Origin: a virus
IMG/VR virus record: IMGVR_UViG_3300009149_000093
Coordinates: 1 to 41,189 of that record
DNA length: 41,189 nt
Strand: one strand, 5' to 3'
Shown here: piece by piece, positions 7,353-15,201 of the stretch
Numbering within the stretch: the first letter of the stretch is position 1
Layout: each line of letters begins with the position of its first letter
Program-made: the position numbers and the translations under genes
Notes under the pieces: generated by a model
Told to the model about the DNA's origin: nothing
Database searches by the model: none
What the model saw: the letters and a program-made list of their open reading frames with translations, nothing else

Positions 7353-7564
7353 TCGTCTTCCTGGCTGTAGTAGTCCTCGAAGATCTCGTAGCGCTCGAGG
7401 CTCTTCACTCCGCCCGTCTTCCCGCACGTGAGGCAGAAACGCTCAGTCTTCTCGGAGATCTTGGTCATAAGGAGCCCGTCGTCGCTAGCGATCGGCTCCT
7501 TCACGATCGTGCTGTTCTCTTCCCACTGGTGCATGCCCGAGAGGCATAGCAATCGGGCGATCAT
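7343..7564 (-). CDS. Small zinc-binding protein, 73 aa
   Basis: Cys7 and His12 pair with a CLTC knuckle at Cys44/Cys47, giving a likely single zinc site. The ATG at 7562-7564 follows AGGTG by a few bases inside the end of the upstream gene; upstream in-frame codons to 7624 are antisense-like filler. The tail is acidic. It is one of several tiny zinc-knuckle proteins in this genome; such phage proteins often bind host proteins, but no function is assigned. Confidence 0.65.
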   Translation of the reverse strand: MIARLLCLSGMHQWEENSTIVKEPIASDDGLLMTKISEKTERFCLTCGKTGGVKSLERYEIFEDYYSQEDEWD

Positions 7565-7566
7565 GG

Positions 7567-7944
7567 CTACACCTGCTGGAGGCTGGTTCGGAGGGCGCCC
7601 TGAAGCTCTTCGATCGGGATCCACTCAAGGTCACCGCTGGGACGCAGGATCTGGATCTTGCACCCGAGCAAGCTGCTCGGTTCCCACTCGTACTCGATCG
7701 TGATCGAGCCCGCCTCCGTAGGAGGGGTCCTGAACGCCAGTGAGATCGTCCCGTCGGCGTAGACGTACGAGTGGGATTCGGGCTCCAGGAACTGCCCGAT
7801 CAGCCGGGAGTTCCCTTCGTGGGTACGAGCGACCTTGCCCTGGTAGTGAACCCGGACGGTGTCCGTCTTCACCGTGTTCCTGGGAAGGATCGTGGAGACG
7901 ATCCCATACCCAGGTTGGAAATCGACTTCGATCTTCTCTCGCAT
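7567..7944 (-). CDS. Beta-rich hypothetical protein, 125 aa
   Basis: ATG at 7942-7944 with GAAGG in a GTGTAGTC box just upstream. The residue pattern alternates strongly (VRVHYQGKVAR, ITIEYEWE), indicating a beta-sandwich or barrel without cysteine motifs, signal peptide or membrane segment. No family recognised. Two bases separate it from the gene on either side. Confidence 0.65.
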   Translation of the reverse strand: MREKIEVDFQPGYGIVSTILPRNTVKTDTVRVHYQGKVARTHEGNSRLIGQFLEPESHSYVYADGTISLAFRTPPTEAGSITIEYEWEPSSLLGCKIQILRPSGDLEWIPIEELQGALRTSLQQV

Positions 7945-7946
7945 GA

Positions 7947-8207
7947 CTACACCTTCTTTCTTGAGTCGGACCGAATCCCACCCGTTGCAACCTTGACCGC
8001 CTCCGTGAACGGGATCCCGCACCCCACCAACATGACGATCGTCTTCTCCTCGTGGATAGCCTTGAGGAGAAGTCCGACGGCCTCCCAGCCATGAACGGTG
8101 ACAAGCTGCTCGAGAGCAGCCTCCGTAGGCACGTTGATTCGACTGACCTGCTCAGAGGAGCCGACCTCACCAACCATGAACGCGCGGAGCTTGGCCCAGT
8201 TAGCCAC
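7947..8207 (-). CDS. Hypothetical protein, 86 aa
   Basis: GTG at 8205-8207 shares its first base with the TAG stop of the deformylase gene, and GGGA lies upstream. This start is preferred to the TTG at 8231 that opens the longer frame. The product is helical with a hydrophobic centre (about residues 48-66: VGLLLKAIHEEKTIVMLVG) and a basic end. It could be a small ankyrin-like or four-helix protein; nothing definite. It is translationally coupled to peptide deformylase. Confidence 0.6.
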   Translation of the reverse strand: MANWAKLRAFMVGEVGSSEQVSRINVPTEAALEQLVTVHGWEAVGLLLKAIHEEKTIVMLVGCGIPFTEAVKVATGGIRSDSRKKV

Positions 8208-9046
8208 TACGTCCCTGCCTGTTCCGTGCAATCAGATTGCACGCTGGCCGCTGCTGCGGCAGCCTCGGTGATCCTCAGGGGCAGGCCCCTCTTCTCGGCC
8301 TCCTGCTCCTTCTGACGCTCACGGAAGCGCTTGAGCTGCTTCAGCTTGCCCTTGATCGTGGCCTGACCTACCGGGGAGGCGTAGGCCGTGAAGAGCTTTC
8401 CGTTGAGGTGATCGACCTCATGCTGGACCACCTTGGCCAGTAGCCCGCTGATCTCGAGCTCCGCTGCCTCACCGTCCATGGTGTGTGCGGTGATCTTGAC
8501 GGTGGCTGACCGGGAGACCTTGAACCTGATCGTTGGGAAGGACAAGCAGCCCTCGATCCCGGAGTCCTTCTTCTTGCTGGACTCGGTGATCACAGGGTTG
8601 CAGAGAACCGTAGGAGCACCGCGGCCGGGAGCCACGTCCACCACGATCACTCGCTTGTTCCAACCCACCTGCGGGGCTGCGAGACCTACGCCGCCGTACT
8701 TGTACATGACGGCCAGGAGACGGGCAGCACAACGCTCCAGGTCCTCGTCGAAGACCGTCACGTCCTCCATACGCTCGGTGTTCTTGAGGATTGGATCCGG
8801 GTAGAGCTTGATATCCCAATCGTCGCTGTAGTGGGGCGGGAGCTCCTCTCCGTCCTTGTCCACCAGACCGTTCGGGCTCTCGTCGAGTGCCTTGTCGATC
8901 ACAGCCTGCTTGTCGATCGCAGCCTTCATGGGCTCGTCGTTGAGCTGGGACATGACCCGATCCATGGCCGCGGGGTCCACCCCCAAGCCCATGTCCTCGA
9001 GTGCCTGTGCGGGGAGCTTGACGATCTCTTCGCTCACTTCGACCAC
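8207..9046 (-). CDS. def: Peptide deformylase with N-terminal extension
   Basis: It removes the formyl group from the N-terminal methionine of new proteins, using a metal held by one Cys and two His. All three motifs are intact: GVGLAAPQ (119-126), EGCLS (165-169, metal Cys167) and HEVDH (209-213, catalytic Glu210). At 279 aa it is far longer than the usual 150-180: the normal fold begins near residue 76, so about 75 helical residues precede it, and an alanine-rich tail follows that is partly encoded by a 17-bp palindrome (8226-8242). Phage deformylases are known, especially in cyanophages. The GTG start has AAGGAG upstream and overlaps the MazG-like gene by 13 bases. Confidence 0.95.
   Translation of the reverse strand: MVEVSEEIVKLPAQALEDMGLGVDPAAMDRVMSQLNDEPMKAAIDKQAVIDKALDESPNGLVDKDGEELPPHYSDDWDIKLYPDPILKNTERMEDVTVFDEDLERCAARLLAVMYKYGGVGLAAPQVGWNKRVIVVDVAPGRGAPTVLCNPVITESSKKKDSGIEGCLSFPTIRFKVSRSATVKITAHTMDGEAAELEISGLLAKVVQHEVDHLNGKLFTAYASPVGQATIKGKLKQLKRFRERQKEQEAEKRGLPLRITEAAAAAASVQSDCTEQAGT
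8226..8242. repeat. 17-bp palindrome, perfect copy
   Basis: GTGCAATC-A-GATTGCAC. It lies in the last codons of the deformylase gene, about 20 bases upstream of the next gene's start. Confidence 0.85.
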
Positions 9047-9597
9047 CCTTGCTCCTTGAGGAGCTTCTCGATCTCAGGAGGCTGGTGACCTGGAGGCTTG
9101 GTGAGCTTGCCGTGCTCGTCCACGGTGCCCTTCTCCAGCTTCGTGAGGTTGTTCTTGTCGACCTCCACGATCAGAGCGTCGTCCGCGATCCCGCAGGCAC
9201 TCAGGGTGCCGTAGGTGACCACGCTGATATCCGCGCAGCCGTCGGCGATCTCCACGAGATTTGGAGTGACCGACGGATCAAACCACAGGTCCTCCATGTC
9301 GATCTCGTCTCCAGCCTGATAGGCAGGTTCGTGAGACGGTTCCCCGCTCAGACGTAGGCGAATCCCGAGGGCCAGCACTGTCTCCAGTGCCTCCTCGAGG
9401 ATCAGCCGGGCCCGTAGGAGCCTGGTCTTCTCGTCAGGAACACAGGGAACGAGCGGGACCTGCTGCTTGCAGCCGGTCATGAACGACTCGATCCGCTGCT
9501 GGTGCCCACTCTTGTCCCGACAGTGAGGCTCCGGGTAGCGGACCTCCACGTTCTGTACCTCCAGAACGGTGCCGCTGGGTGTTTCCTGCTCACCCAT
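9034..9597 (-). CDS. MazG/PRA-PH-like NTP pyrophosphohydrolase
   Basis: The 187-aa product shows the all-alpha NTP pyrophosphohydrolase signature: an EExxE-type helix (ILEEALETVLALG) and, about 55 residues later, a second metal-binding helix (EIADGCADISVVTYGTL), followed by an EVDKNNLTKL segment typical of the phage phosphoribosyl-ATP-pyrophosphohydrolase-like branch. Such enzymes hydrolyse NTPs or dNTPs to monophosphates and may adjust nucleotide pools or alarmones during infection. The ATG at 9595-9597 overlaps the preceding stop, with GGAGG upstream. The longer frame to 9714 is not supported. Confidence 0.85.
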   Translation of the reverse strand: MGEQETPSGTVLEVQNVEVRYPEPHCRDKSGHQQRIESFMTGCKQQVPLVPCVPDEKTRLLRARLILEEALETVLALGIRLRLSGEPSHEPAYQAGDEIDMEDLWFDPSVTPNLVEIADGCADISVVTYGTLSACGIADDALIVEVDKNNLTKLEKGTVDEHGKLTKPPGHQPPEIEKLLKEQGWSK

Positions 9598-9784
9598 TGA
9601 GCACCTCCGGCTCTTCGGTCGTCCCAAGCACGTAGACGCTCTCGGGGTCGTGGGCACGCCAGAGGAGGGCCTCCTCCAGCTTGGTACGGACGATCGAGCC
9701 ACGTCGGCTACCACCGTCCCTGGACTGCTCCGCCGTGAGCTCGTTGAGAGCCTGTCGGATCAGCTTCTGAACCTTGTCTCCCAC
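9590..9784 (-). CDS. Small helical protein, possible Acb2/Tad1-like anti-CBASS protein
   Basis: The 64-aa product has one N-terminal helix, a short polar turn, and a helix reading IVRTKLEEALLW. The end of this resembles the (I/L)ARTxLxxxFMW helix of Acb2/Tad1-type cyclic-nucleotide sponges, small helical-hairpin proteins that bind CBASS or Thoeris signals. The resemblance is short and seen only by eye. Overlap with the MazG-like gene is eight bases. Alternative: an unrelated helical hairpin protein. Confidence 0.5.
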   Translation of the reverse strand: MGDKVQKLIRQALNELTAEQSRDGGSRRGSIVRTKLEEALLWRAHDPESVYVLGTTEEPEVLNG

Positions 9785-9786
9785 GG

Positions 9787-10167
9787 CTACGCCTCCGCTT
9801 CCACAGTTTCGGGCACCGCCACCTCGGGCTCCTCGGAGGTCGTCTCGCCGCTGGCTGGGTAAACGCAGAGGACCTCGGCCCAGTTCATGAGGAGCAGATC
9901 CTCCTCGTTGTGCTTGATCTCCGTCCCGGCGTACTCGCCGAAGCTCACCAGGTCACCGACCTCACAGGACGTTGGCACGTACTTGTGATTGATCAGGCGC
10001 CCGGGCCCTTTGGCCAGGACGGTGCCTCGTCCTGCGCTGATCCTCCGGTCCGCCTTGGAGCGTGGAATGTAGATCCCGCCCTTACTGATCTCGCTGATAT
10101 CTTCCGGCTTGACCAAGAGCCTGTCCTCGGTGGGGTGCAGGTTCTTGTAGTGCCTGTTCTCGTTCAT
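9787..10167 (-). CDS. groES: GroES-like co-chaperonin
   Basis: Residues about 10-105 match the GroES fold: the opening LHPTEDRLLVKPE, the mobile-loop region (SKGGIYIPR, ending in the Ile-rich tip that docks on GroEL), and the roof and end strands including the E-E-D-L-L-L-M and E-V-L-C-V segments. A 20-residue acidic tail follows. Phage GroES proteins (T4 gp31 and others) replace host GroES so that GroEL can fold the large capsid protein. No GroEL is in the window, so it probably works with the host's. The ATG at 10165-10167 follows GAGGAG, which is formed by the end of the upstream gene. Confidence 0.93.
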   Translation of the reverse strand: MNENRHYKNLHPTEDRLLVKPEDISEISKGGIYIPRSKADRRISAGRGTVLAKGPGRLINHKYVPTSCEVGDLVSFGEYAGTEIKHNEEDLLLMNWAEVLCVYPASGETTSEEPEVAVPETVEAEA

Positions 10168-10169
10168 AA

Positions 10170-11762
10170 CTACTCCTCGACTACAGATTGTGGTTGTTGT
10201 TGTTCCTGGACGACAAGCTCGGCGATTTCCCACTGAGCTACGTCTTCTGGGTCTCTCTTCTTGGCTCTCTCGGCTTGAGATCTGGCCTTCTCAAGGAACT
10301 GTGGGCGTGCCTTCTCAGGCTCCCTGTGAAATAGAGGCTCCAGGTGCTGACAATCGTCGATCCAGCCAATGTCCTCCATGGCGAATCGAAGGTGATCGTT
10401 CCCCACCTTGTAACCGCCGAACCCCGAAGACGCGTCTCCCACGATCAGCTTCTTGCTGTAGGGCCGGCTGTGCAGCCAGGTCTTGATCTCCTGCCACCGG
10501 ATCACGTCCGGGGTATACCGCTCGAGGATCGAGAAGATCAGATCATGCAGCCACCTACGGCTGTCCTGCTCGCACTCCTTCTTGGTTGAGCTGATCTCGA
10601 AGATCTTGGAGGCCAGGGCCGCGGCGTCCCGCTTGCCGCTGTAGAGATCGGCAACCTTCTGCTGGAGGTTCTTGACGAGCCTACGAACCCAGGGCTCGTT
10701 GTACTTGTCCATGGCGTCCTTGAGGACATGGGGGATATCCGAGGCCGTGTGGAACAGGAACGGGTACTGATCGTTGATCCACGGGGGCTTGTTGACGTAG
10801 TGGTAAATCCCGAGGAGCCCGAAGGCCGTCTGCTCTAGGGGACTCCCGCAAAACCCTCTGGTGATCGGCCAGTAGACGAACAGATGGGCCGTGTTCAGCC
10901 GACGGTAGAAGTCACCACGAGGAAGGGCGTAGTGGTCCAACAGGAACGGGCCCCACTCCTCCTTGCTGACCTGATCGTGGAAGTTCCCTGGGTTCTTGGA
11001 CGGGGTGGTCAGCAGAAACCGAAGGTCATAGCCCGAGTGGCAGAGCTCTCTGTAGGCGCTGACTATTTCGACCACGTGGTTGCTGGTGGTGAACGCGTAG
11101 GCGAAATTCGCCACGAAGGGGGGAGGCACGGCGCGCACCTCTGGGTCCACCCCCTTCCCGAACATATCGTCGTCGAAGGTGTAGCCACCGATCCACTTGT
11201 TGTCCAGGAGCCTGGCAGCCCGCTTCGAGGAGACGTGCTTGCGGGCCGTAGTGAACACCTGATCGAAGACCCGCTCGTCCCGGCAGATCACCATGTCCGC
11301 GTCGGTTGTGGCTACCGCCTGAATGGCCTCCACGTTGGGGCTGACCTCGTGGAGCTCCTTGGTGAAGTCGAACTGCATGTTCAACACGTAGGTCCGACGG
11401 TTGTAGATCGTCGGGTACTCCGTGCTGAGACGAAGTCCGGGCATGCAGGCATGCTTGTCGGTGATCAGAACGTCCAAGGGCGACGTGCCGGCAAAGGCAC
11501 CGAATCTGTCCCGCACCACAGACGGGAGGTTGAAGCTCTCCGTGTATTGGCTGTCGTTGGGAGTGAACTCAATGAGTTCTACGCGGGGGTGGTCGAGCCA
11601 CTCCGGGTGAATGTCCGCGCAGGTCGGCCACATGAAGTGCAGGAACACGTCTTCGTAGGAGTCCAGCAGGTGCTGGAAGAAGACGTTCGCCCACGCGAAG
11701 GTGCTGCACGTCTTCAGATTCTCAGGCGACGAGTACATCGGGACGTACAGGACACGCGGCAT
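10170..11762 (-). CDS. Large glycosyltransferase-like protein, 530 aa
   Basis: The N-terminus (MPRVLYVPMYSSPENL) begins with a first beta strand typical of GT-B Rossmann folds. Later a segment reading HLFVYWPITRGFCGSPLEQTAFG and then LLGIYHYVNKPPW resembles the nucleotide-sugar-binding half (acidic residue, then small-residue turn). No classical EX7E motif is clear, so the assignment rests on overall pattern. It sits between GroES and a SAM methyltransferase. Together with the second glycosyltransferase-like gene at 5943-7352 it suggests glycosylation of a phage or host polymer. The ATG has GGAG about 12 bases upstream. Confidence 0.6.
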   Translation of the reverse strand: MPRVLYVPMYSSPENLKTCSTFAWANVFFQHLLDSYEDVFLHFMWPTCADIHPEWLDHPRVELIEFTPNDSQYTESFNLPSVVRDRFGAFAGTSPLDVLITDKHACMPGLRLSTEYPTIYNRRTYVLNMQFDFTKELHEVSPNVEAIQAVATTDADMVICRDERVFDQVFTTARKHVSSKRAARLLDNKWIGGYTFDDDMFGKGVDPEVRAVPPPFVANFAYAFTTSNHVVEIVSAYRELCHSGYDLRFLLTTPSKNPGNFHDQVSKEEWGPFLLDHYALPRGDFYRRLNTAHLFVYWPITRGFCGSPLEQTAFGLLGIYHYVNKPPWINDQYPFLFHTASDIPHVLKDAMDKYNEPWVRRLVKNLQQKVADLYSGKRDAAALASKIFEISSTKKECEQDSRRWLHDLIFSILERYTPDVIRWQEIKTWLHSRPYSKKLIVGDASSGFGGYKVGNDHLRFAMEDIGWIDDCQHLEPLFHREPEKARPQFLEKARSQAERAKKRDPEDVAQWEIAELVVQEQQQPQSVVEE

Positions 11763-11796
11763 GGGGACAACACTCCAACTACACTTGGCAGCCGGG

Positions 11797-11805
11797 AGTA
11801 TAGCA
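11797..11805 (-). promoter_or_regulatory. Possible extended -10 element
   Basis: On the minus strand the short gap 11763-11810 contains TGCTATACT, an extended -10 (TGnTATAAT-like). No -35 is recognisable at the right distance. It would start transcription of the glycosyltransferase/GroES/deformylase group. Confidence 0.3.
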
Positions 11806-11810
11806 GGAGT

Positions 11811-12458
11811 TCAAGCCTGCTTCGCGGAGACTCCCAGCATGCTCTCGACCTCGAAGACCTTTGACTCGGGGGCCGGCTTGCCTTGCGGGTTCTTGCCCTT
11901 CAGGACGGCGAGCAAACAGTTGTCGACCTTCCAGAGTTGCTCCAGCCGATCACCCCACCTGTCGAAGAAGTCCTCGTGGAGGGTGAACTGGTGACGCTCG
12001 TGCTCGTTACCGAGGACCGTCTCCTGTAGGTGCTTCCCGTAAGGGGTGGCGATCACGACGTACTGATCGGCGCAGGTGAGCATTCTGTTGATTGCCTGGA
12101 TCGCGTCCGTCTCCGGGACGTGCTCGATCATGTCCATGCAGAGCACTACGTCCCACGACCGGCGAGCCTGGACCACGGCCTTGAGGAAGTCCCGCGCGTC
12201 TTCGTTGTGGGTCCGGTCGTAGTAGTGGTCGTACAGCGGACTCTTGAAGTACGGCTTGTGGATCTCGACGCCCTCGAGGAAGACGTGCCAGGTCTCCGGC
12301 CTGGTGGGGTCAGCGCCCCAGCACAGGTAGTCCACGAAGTCGCGGATCGCTACGCCGTAACGGCCTGTGCCTACTCCGAGCTCGAGGACGGTCTTGGGCT
12401 TGCACTCGATCAGACGTTTGACCGCAGGCCAGTGGGTTCCGAGGGCGCTGATTGGCAT
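11811..12458 (-). CDS. SAM-dependent methyltransferase (class I)
   Basis: The 215-aa product has motif I VLELGVGTGRYG near residues 24-35, the glycine loop that binds S-adenosylmethionine, and a motif IV-like WDVVLCMDMIEHVPE around residue 103, as in UbiE/COQ5-like small-molecule or Methyltransf_11/23 enzymes. It lacks the SPPY or DPPY motif of amino-methylating DNA enzymes, so the substrate is more likely a sugar, lipid or peptide. Its position between a radical SAM gene and a glycosyltransferase supports a shared modification pathway, which is inference. The ATG follows the upstream TAA by two bases. Confidence 0.8.
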   Translation of the reverse strand: MPISALGTHWPAVKRLIECKPKTVLELGVGTGRYGVAIRDFVDYLCWGADPTRPETWHVFLEGVEIHKPYFKSPLYDHYYDRTHNEDARDFLKAVVQARRSWDVVLCMDMIEHVPETDAIQAINRMLTCADQYVVIATPYGKHLQETVLGNEHERHQFTLHEDFFDRWGDRLEQLWKVDNCLLAVLKGKNPQGKPAPESKVFEVESMLGVSAKQA

Positions 12459-12460
12459 GA

Positions 12461-12934
12461 TTATCGCGCAGGCTTCGGAAGAGTCTTGGAGAACCGCTTC
12501 CAGAGAGTCTGGAGCTTCGCGAAGGCGCTCTTGGCTAGAGCCTCGTCTTCTTCGGTAGACCAGAGCTCGAGGGGGCGCTGCTTCACGGACACCAGGGCCA
12601 TTTCCTCACCGTCGTAGGTGAACGGAGCCATGGCTACGTCGTGACCTCCTGGGCGAATCAGCTTGAGACCCAGCCCGGTCACGAACTCCTCGCCTCCGTC
12701 GAAGGTGTAGAAGGTGGGGCGAAGAGTCCCGACCTTGAGCTCGAGTTCCTGGGTCAGCTTCCAAGCCCGCTTGTGGAACTCGGCAGCCGCTGCGCCGCGT
12801 AGGGGCTTCAGCTTGAGGCCCTTGAGCTGCGTCAGGACCTTCGCCTTGGAGGCTGCCTTCTTCGAGGAGCTGGCCTGCCTGATCTCGGACATATTGCGAC
12901 GCTCGCACAGAAGTCCTGGAGGGGTGCGGTGCAT
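12461..12934 (-). CDS. Hypothetical basic protein, about 157 aa
   Basis: A lysine/alanine-rich N-terminal stretch (about residues 20-50) is followed by a mixed alpha/beta region. No family recognised. Two starts are possible: ATG 12934 with GAGGA at good spacing, or ATG 12892, which gives the more natural N-terminus MSEIRQ but has no SD. The ribosome site decides for 12934. The 17-bp palindrome variant at 12946-12962 sits just upstream. Confidence 0.6.
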   Translation of the reverse strand: MHRTPPGLLCERRNMSEIRQASSSKKAASKAKVLTQLKGLKLKPLRGAAAAEFHKRAWKLTQELELKVGTLRPTFYTFDGGEEFVTGLGLKLIRPGGHDVAMAPFTYDGEEMALVSVKQRPLELWSTEEDEALAKSAFAKLQTLWKRFSKTLPKPAR

Positions 12935-12945
12935 GGGATTCCTCG

Positions 12946-12962
12946 GTGCAATCGGGTTGCAG
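12946..12962. repeat. 17-bp palindrome, degenerate right arm
   Basis: Left arm GTGCAATC is perfect; the right arm reads GGTTGCAG, two changes from GATTGCAC. It lies in the 29-base gap between two genes, just upstream of the start at 12934. Confidence 0.65.
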
Positions 12963-12963
12963 G

Positions 12964-14028
12964 CTAGACGAAGGACAGACTAGCAAGATCCTCGGGAGTG
13001 ACGCCAGCGATCGACTTGTTGAACTTGGTCATCCAGCACTCGGGGCACTTGGCCGTGTTCGCAGGGTCGAGCAGGGCATTGGCCTTGTCGACTACGAACT
13101 GACTGGTCCAGAGATCGCGGAAGCTGGTCTCCGAGAGGTCACCCAGGAAGGCTTCCTCGTATTGGCCCGTGTTCACCAGGCGGCAGCAGACGTGCAGCTT
13201 GCCGTCCGCACTGATCGTGGCATTCATACGGCTGGCCCAGCAGGGTAGTCCGGCGTTGCCGACCCCCTCACTGACCACGTCGTGCTTGTAGACGCTCATG
13301 CCGTTCACCGACTCGGGGAGGTCCAGGTTGACGTGCTGCATGTGCTCGGTGCTGAACCAGTCAAAGGCCACAGGCACCTTCACCAGCGCGTAGGTGGCTC
13401 CCATGCGGGAGAGCTTCTCCAAGAAACCTGGCAGGACCTCGAGGCTCTCAGCCGTAGCGATCAGGAACTGGACCCCGATCACGAGATCGGGCCTGGCCCG
13501 GCGGAGGGCCCGAATGTTCGACAGCACCTTGTCGAACTCGTCCAGGTCAACCCGCCGGATCTTGCTGTAGAGCTCGGGGGTCCCGCCGTCCATGCTGACG
13601 CGGACCCAACTGTAGTGCTCGGCGGCTTCAATCATGGACGCTCGGCTGCCGTTGGTGACCAGTCCGACCTGTAGGCCGTTATCGGCCGCCGACTGAACGA
13701 TCAGCGGGTAGTCCTTGTGGAGCGTGGGCTCGCCGCCGCCAATGAAAACGACGCTCTTGGTACCGACCTCCGCGAGCTCGCCCATGAGCCGCACGGCGAG
13801 GTGGGTCCGCATTTTCGCCGGGTACTCTTTCCGGTAGTCGATCTCGCTGCAATACGAGCAGTCGTGGTTGCAGGAGTTCGTCAGGTAGAAGTGGGCGGAC
13901 ACCGGAAACACCCGGTCGGGCCTGCCAGCTATCAGTTGGCGGACCCGATCCGGGTGCGTGAGGATCTTGTCCCCGCCGCTCAAGATTGAGGGCGAGGGTT
14001 GTTTGGCTGTGGGTAGCGGTCTGGGCAT
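12964..14028 (-). CDS. Radical SAM enzyme with SPASM-like C-terminal cysteines
   Basis: Cys53, Cys57 and Cys60 form the CX3CX2C cluster motif of radical SAM enzymes. A GGGEPTLH segment follows (SAM-binding GGE motif), then the barrel. A C-terminal set of cysteines (around PCWAS, VCCRL and CPEC) looks like a SPASM/twitch domain that binds extra iron-sulfur clusters and is typical of peptide-modifying or anaerobic maturase enzymes. The substrate is unknown. In this gene neighbourhood (methyltransferase, glycosyltransferase) a modification of a peptide or cell-wall component is plausible. Length (354 aa) suits the family. No precursor peptide gene was recognised next to it. Confidence 0.9.
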   Translation of the reverse strand: MPRPLPTAKQPSPSILSGGDKILTHPDRVRQLIAGRPDRVFPVSAHFYLTNSCNHDCSYCSEIDYRKEYPAKMRTHLAVRLMGELAEVGTKSVVFIGGGEPTLHKDYPLIVQSAADNGLQVGLVTNGSRASMIEAAEHYSWVRVSMDGGTPELYSKIRRVDLDEFDKVLSNIRALRRARPDLVIGVQFLIATAESLEVLPGFLEKLSRMGATYALVKVPVAFDWFSTEHMQHVNLDLPESVNGMSVYKHDVVSEGVGNAGLPCWASRMNATISADGKLHVCCRLVNTGQYEEAFLGDLSETSFRDLWTSQFVVDKANALLDPANTAKCPECWMTKFNKSIAGVTPEDLASLSFV

Positions 14029-14038
14029 GGGCCCCAGT

Positions 14039-15190
14039 CTAACCTGCGGCCTCCGCCTTGGCTCTGCCCCGCCACATGCGGTAGAGCCCTCCGGTCTTAC
14101 GCCAGAAACGGTCAGCGCTCATGGCCCACTCCCACTCCTCAGGGGCGAGGGTCACGTCCTCCCAGGCAGCCTCTCGATAAGGCATGCCCAGATCACGGAA
14201 GCCCTGATAGCGCCACCAGACACCGAGAAGCTGACCGGACCAGCGCAGGTCCACCGGAAGCGGTGTGCCAGGTCCGGGGATAGGCTTCTTGTCGAGGGCC
14301 GCCCTGACCTTGGGCTTACCGCTCGACGTATGGTGGTCAAACGCGTAGGCCGGGAAAAGCTCGGCGTCAGGAATATCCTTCGGGACTGGAGCCTTGCTGA
14401 AGTCGTTCCCGCTCTCGTCCCACAACCCGCAGACCACCTCAATCAGAGCAGAGGCGGGGTTGTACTGGAGATACTTCTGCTCGTCGTGCCATTCGCAGAG
14501 CTTCAACGCCCCCTTGTGGTTGACCTCCTCGAGCTGCTTCCGCACGATCTTGGTGAATCGGGTGCAGAGCATTTTCATGTCGTCCACCGCCACCTTGTCC
14601 GTGAAGTTCCCGTATCGGTCCTTGTCCGAGCCAAGCTGGTGGCACCAGACGCGGAACAGGAGCTTGAACCAGCGGTAGAACTCGAACTCGTCCTTCTCCT
14701 GCTTCACCACCTCCTCCAAGGTGATCGTCGGCATGATAGTGGCGTCCACCGTGGCCTTGTTGTGGATCCTGGCGACCTCTACCGCCGCAGGGATCTCCCA
14801 CTTCTTCCGCGATCGAGCGAAGAGGATAGTCATTTCCCGAGCGCTCAACCGTGGGCCATGCGGCTTGATCTTCTCCCACAGGTCGAAGTTCCTGGTCTCC
14901 TCGAAGCAGATATCCCGCAGGTACTGCTTCATGCGAGCCTCGCCACGCATGTGAATGCACCAGCGCAACCACATGAGGGAACGTCCCATGTCCGAGCGCC
15001 GAAGCTCCTTGTGGAGAGACGAGGTCGCAGCAAACTTGGCCGTCAGGTCCTTGTCGAGCAGGTTACGGATCAGCTTGAAGTGCTCGCAGGTCATTCTCGA
15101 CGACTTGCAGGAACACAGACCGGAGACGATATCTACCTCGTAGATCTCACCTTCATCCCGAACGGTGAAAATCTTCTCAGCACTAGCCAT
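14039..15190 (-). CDS. SWIM zinc-finger protein with clamp-loader-like helical region
   Basis: Cys26, Cys28, Cys35 and His37 form a CxC...CxH SWIM zinc finger, a module found in recombination and helicase-associated proteins. From about residue 65 a segment starting at the LHKELRRSDMG stretch, with WLRW and an I-C-F-E-E helix after it, resembles the C-terminal collar domain of MgsA/RarA-type clamp-loader ATPases. No Walker motifs are present, so this would be a stand-alone helical partner. The rest of the 383-aa protein is tryptophan-rich and unassigned. A role at replication or repair is inference. The ATG at 15188-15190 has GGAGG; the upstream TTG start is rejected. Confidence 0.6.
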   Translation of the reverse strand: MASAEKIFTVRDEGEIYEVDIVSGLCSCKSSRMTCEHFKLIRNLLDKDLTAKFAATSSLHKELRRSDMGRSLMWLRWCIHMRGEARMKQYLRDICFEETRNFDLWEKIKPHGPRLSAREMTILFARSRKKWEIPAAVEVARIHNKATVDATIMPTITLEEVVKQEKDEFEFYRWFKLLFRVWCHQLGSDKDRYGNFTDKVAVDDMKMLCTRFTKIVRKQLEEVNHKGALKLCEWHDEQKYLQYNPASALIEVVCGLWDESGNDFSKAPVPKDIPDAELFPAYAFDHHTSSGKPKVRAALDKKPIPGPGTPLPVDLRWSGQLLGVWWRYQGFRDLGMPYREAAWEDVTLAPEEWEWAMSADRFWRKTGGLYRMWRGRAKAEAAG

Positions 15191-15201
15191 GCGTCCTCCG
15201 G

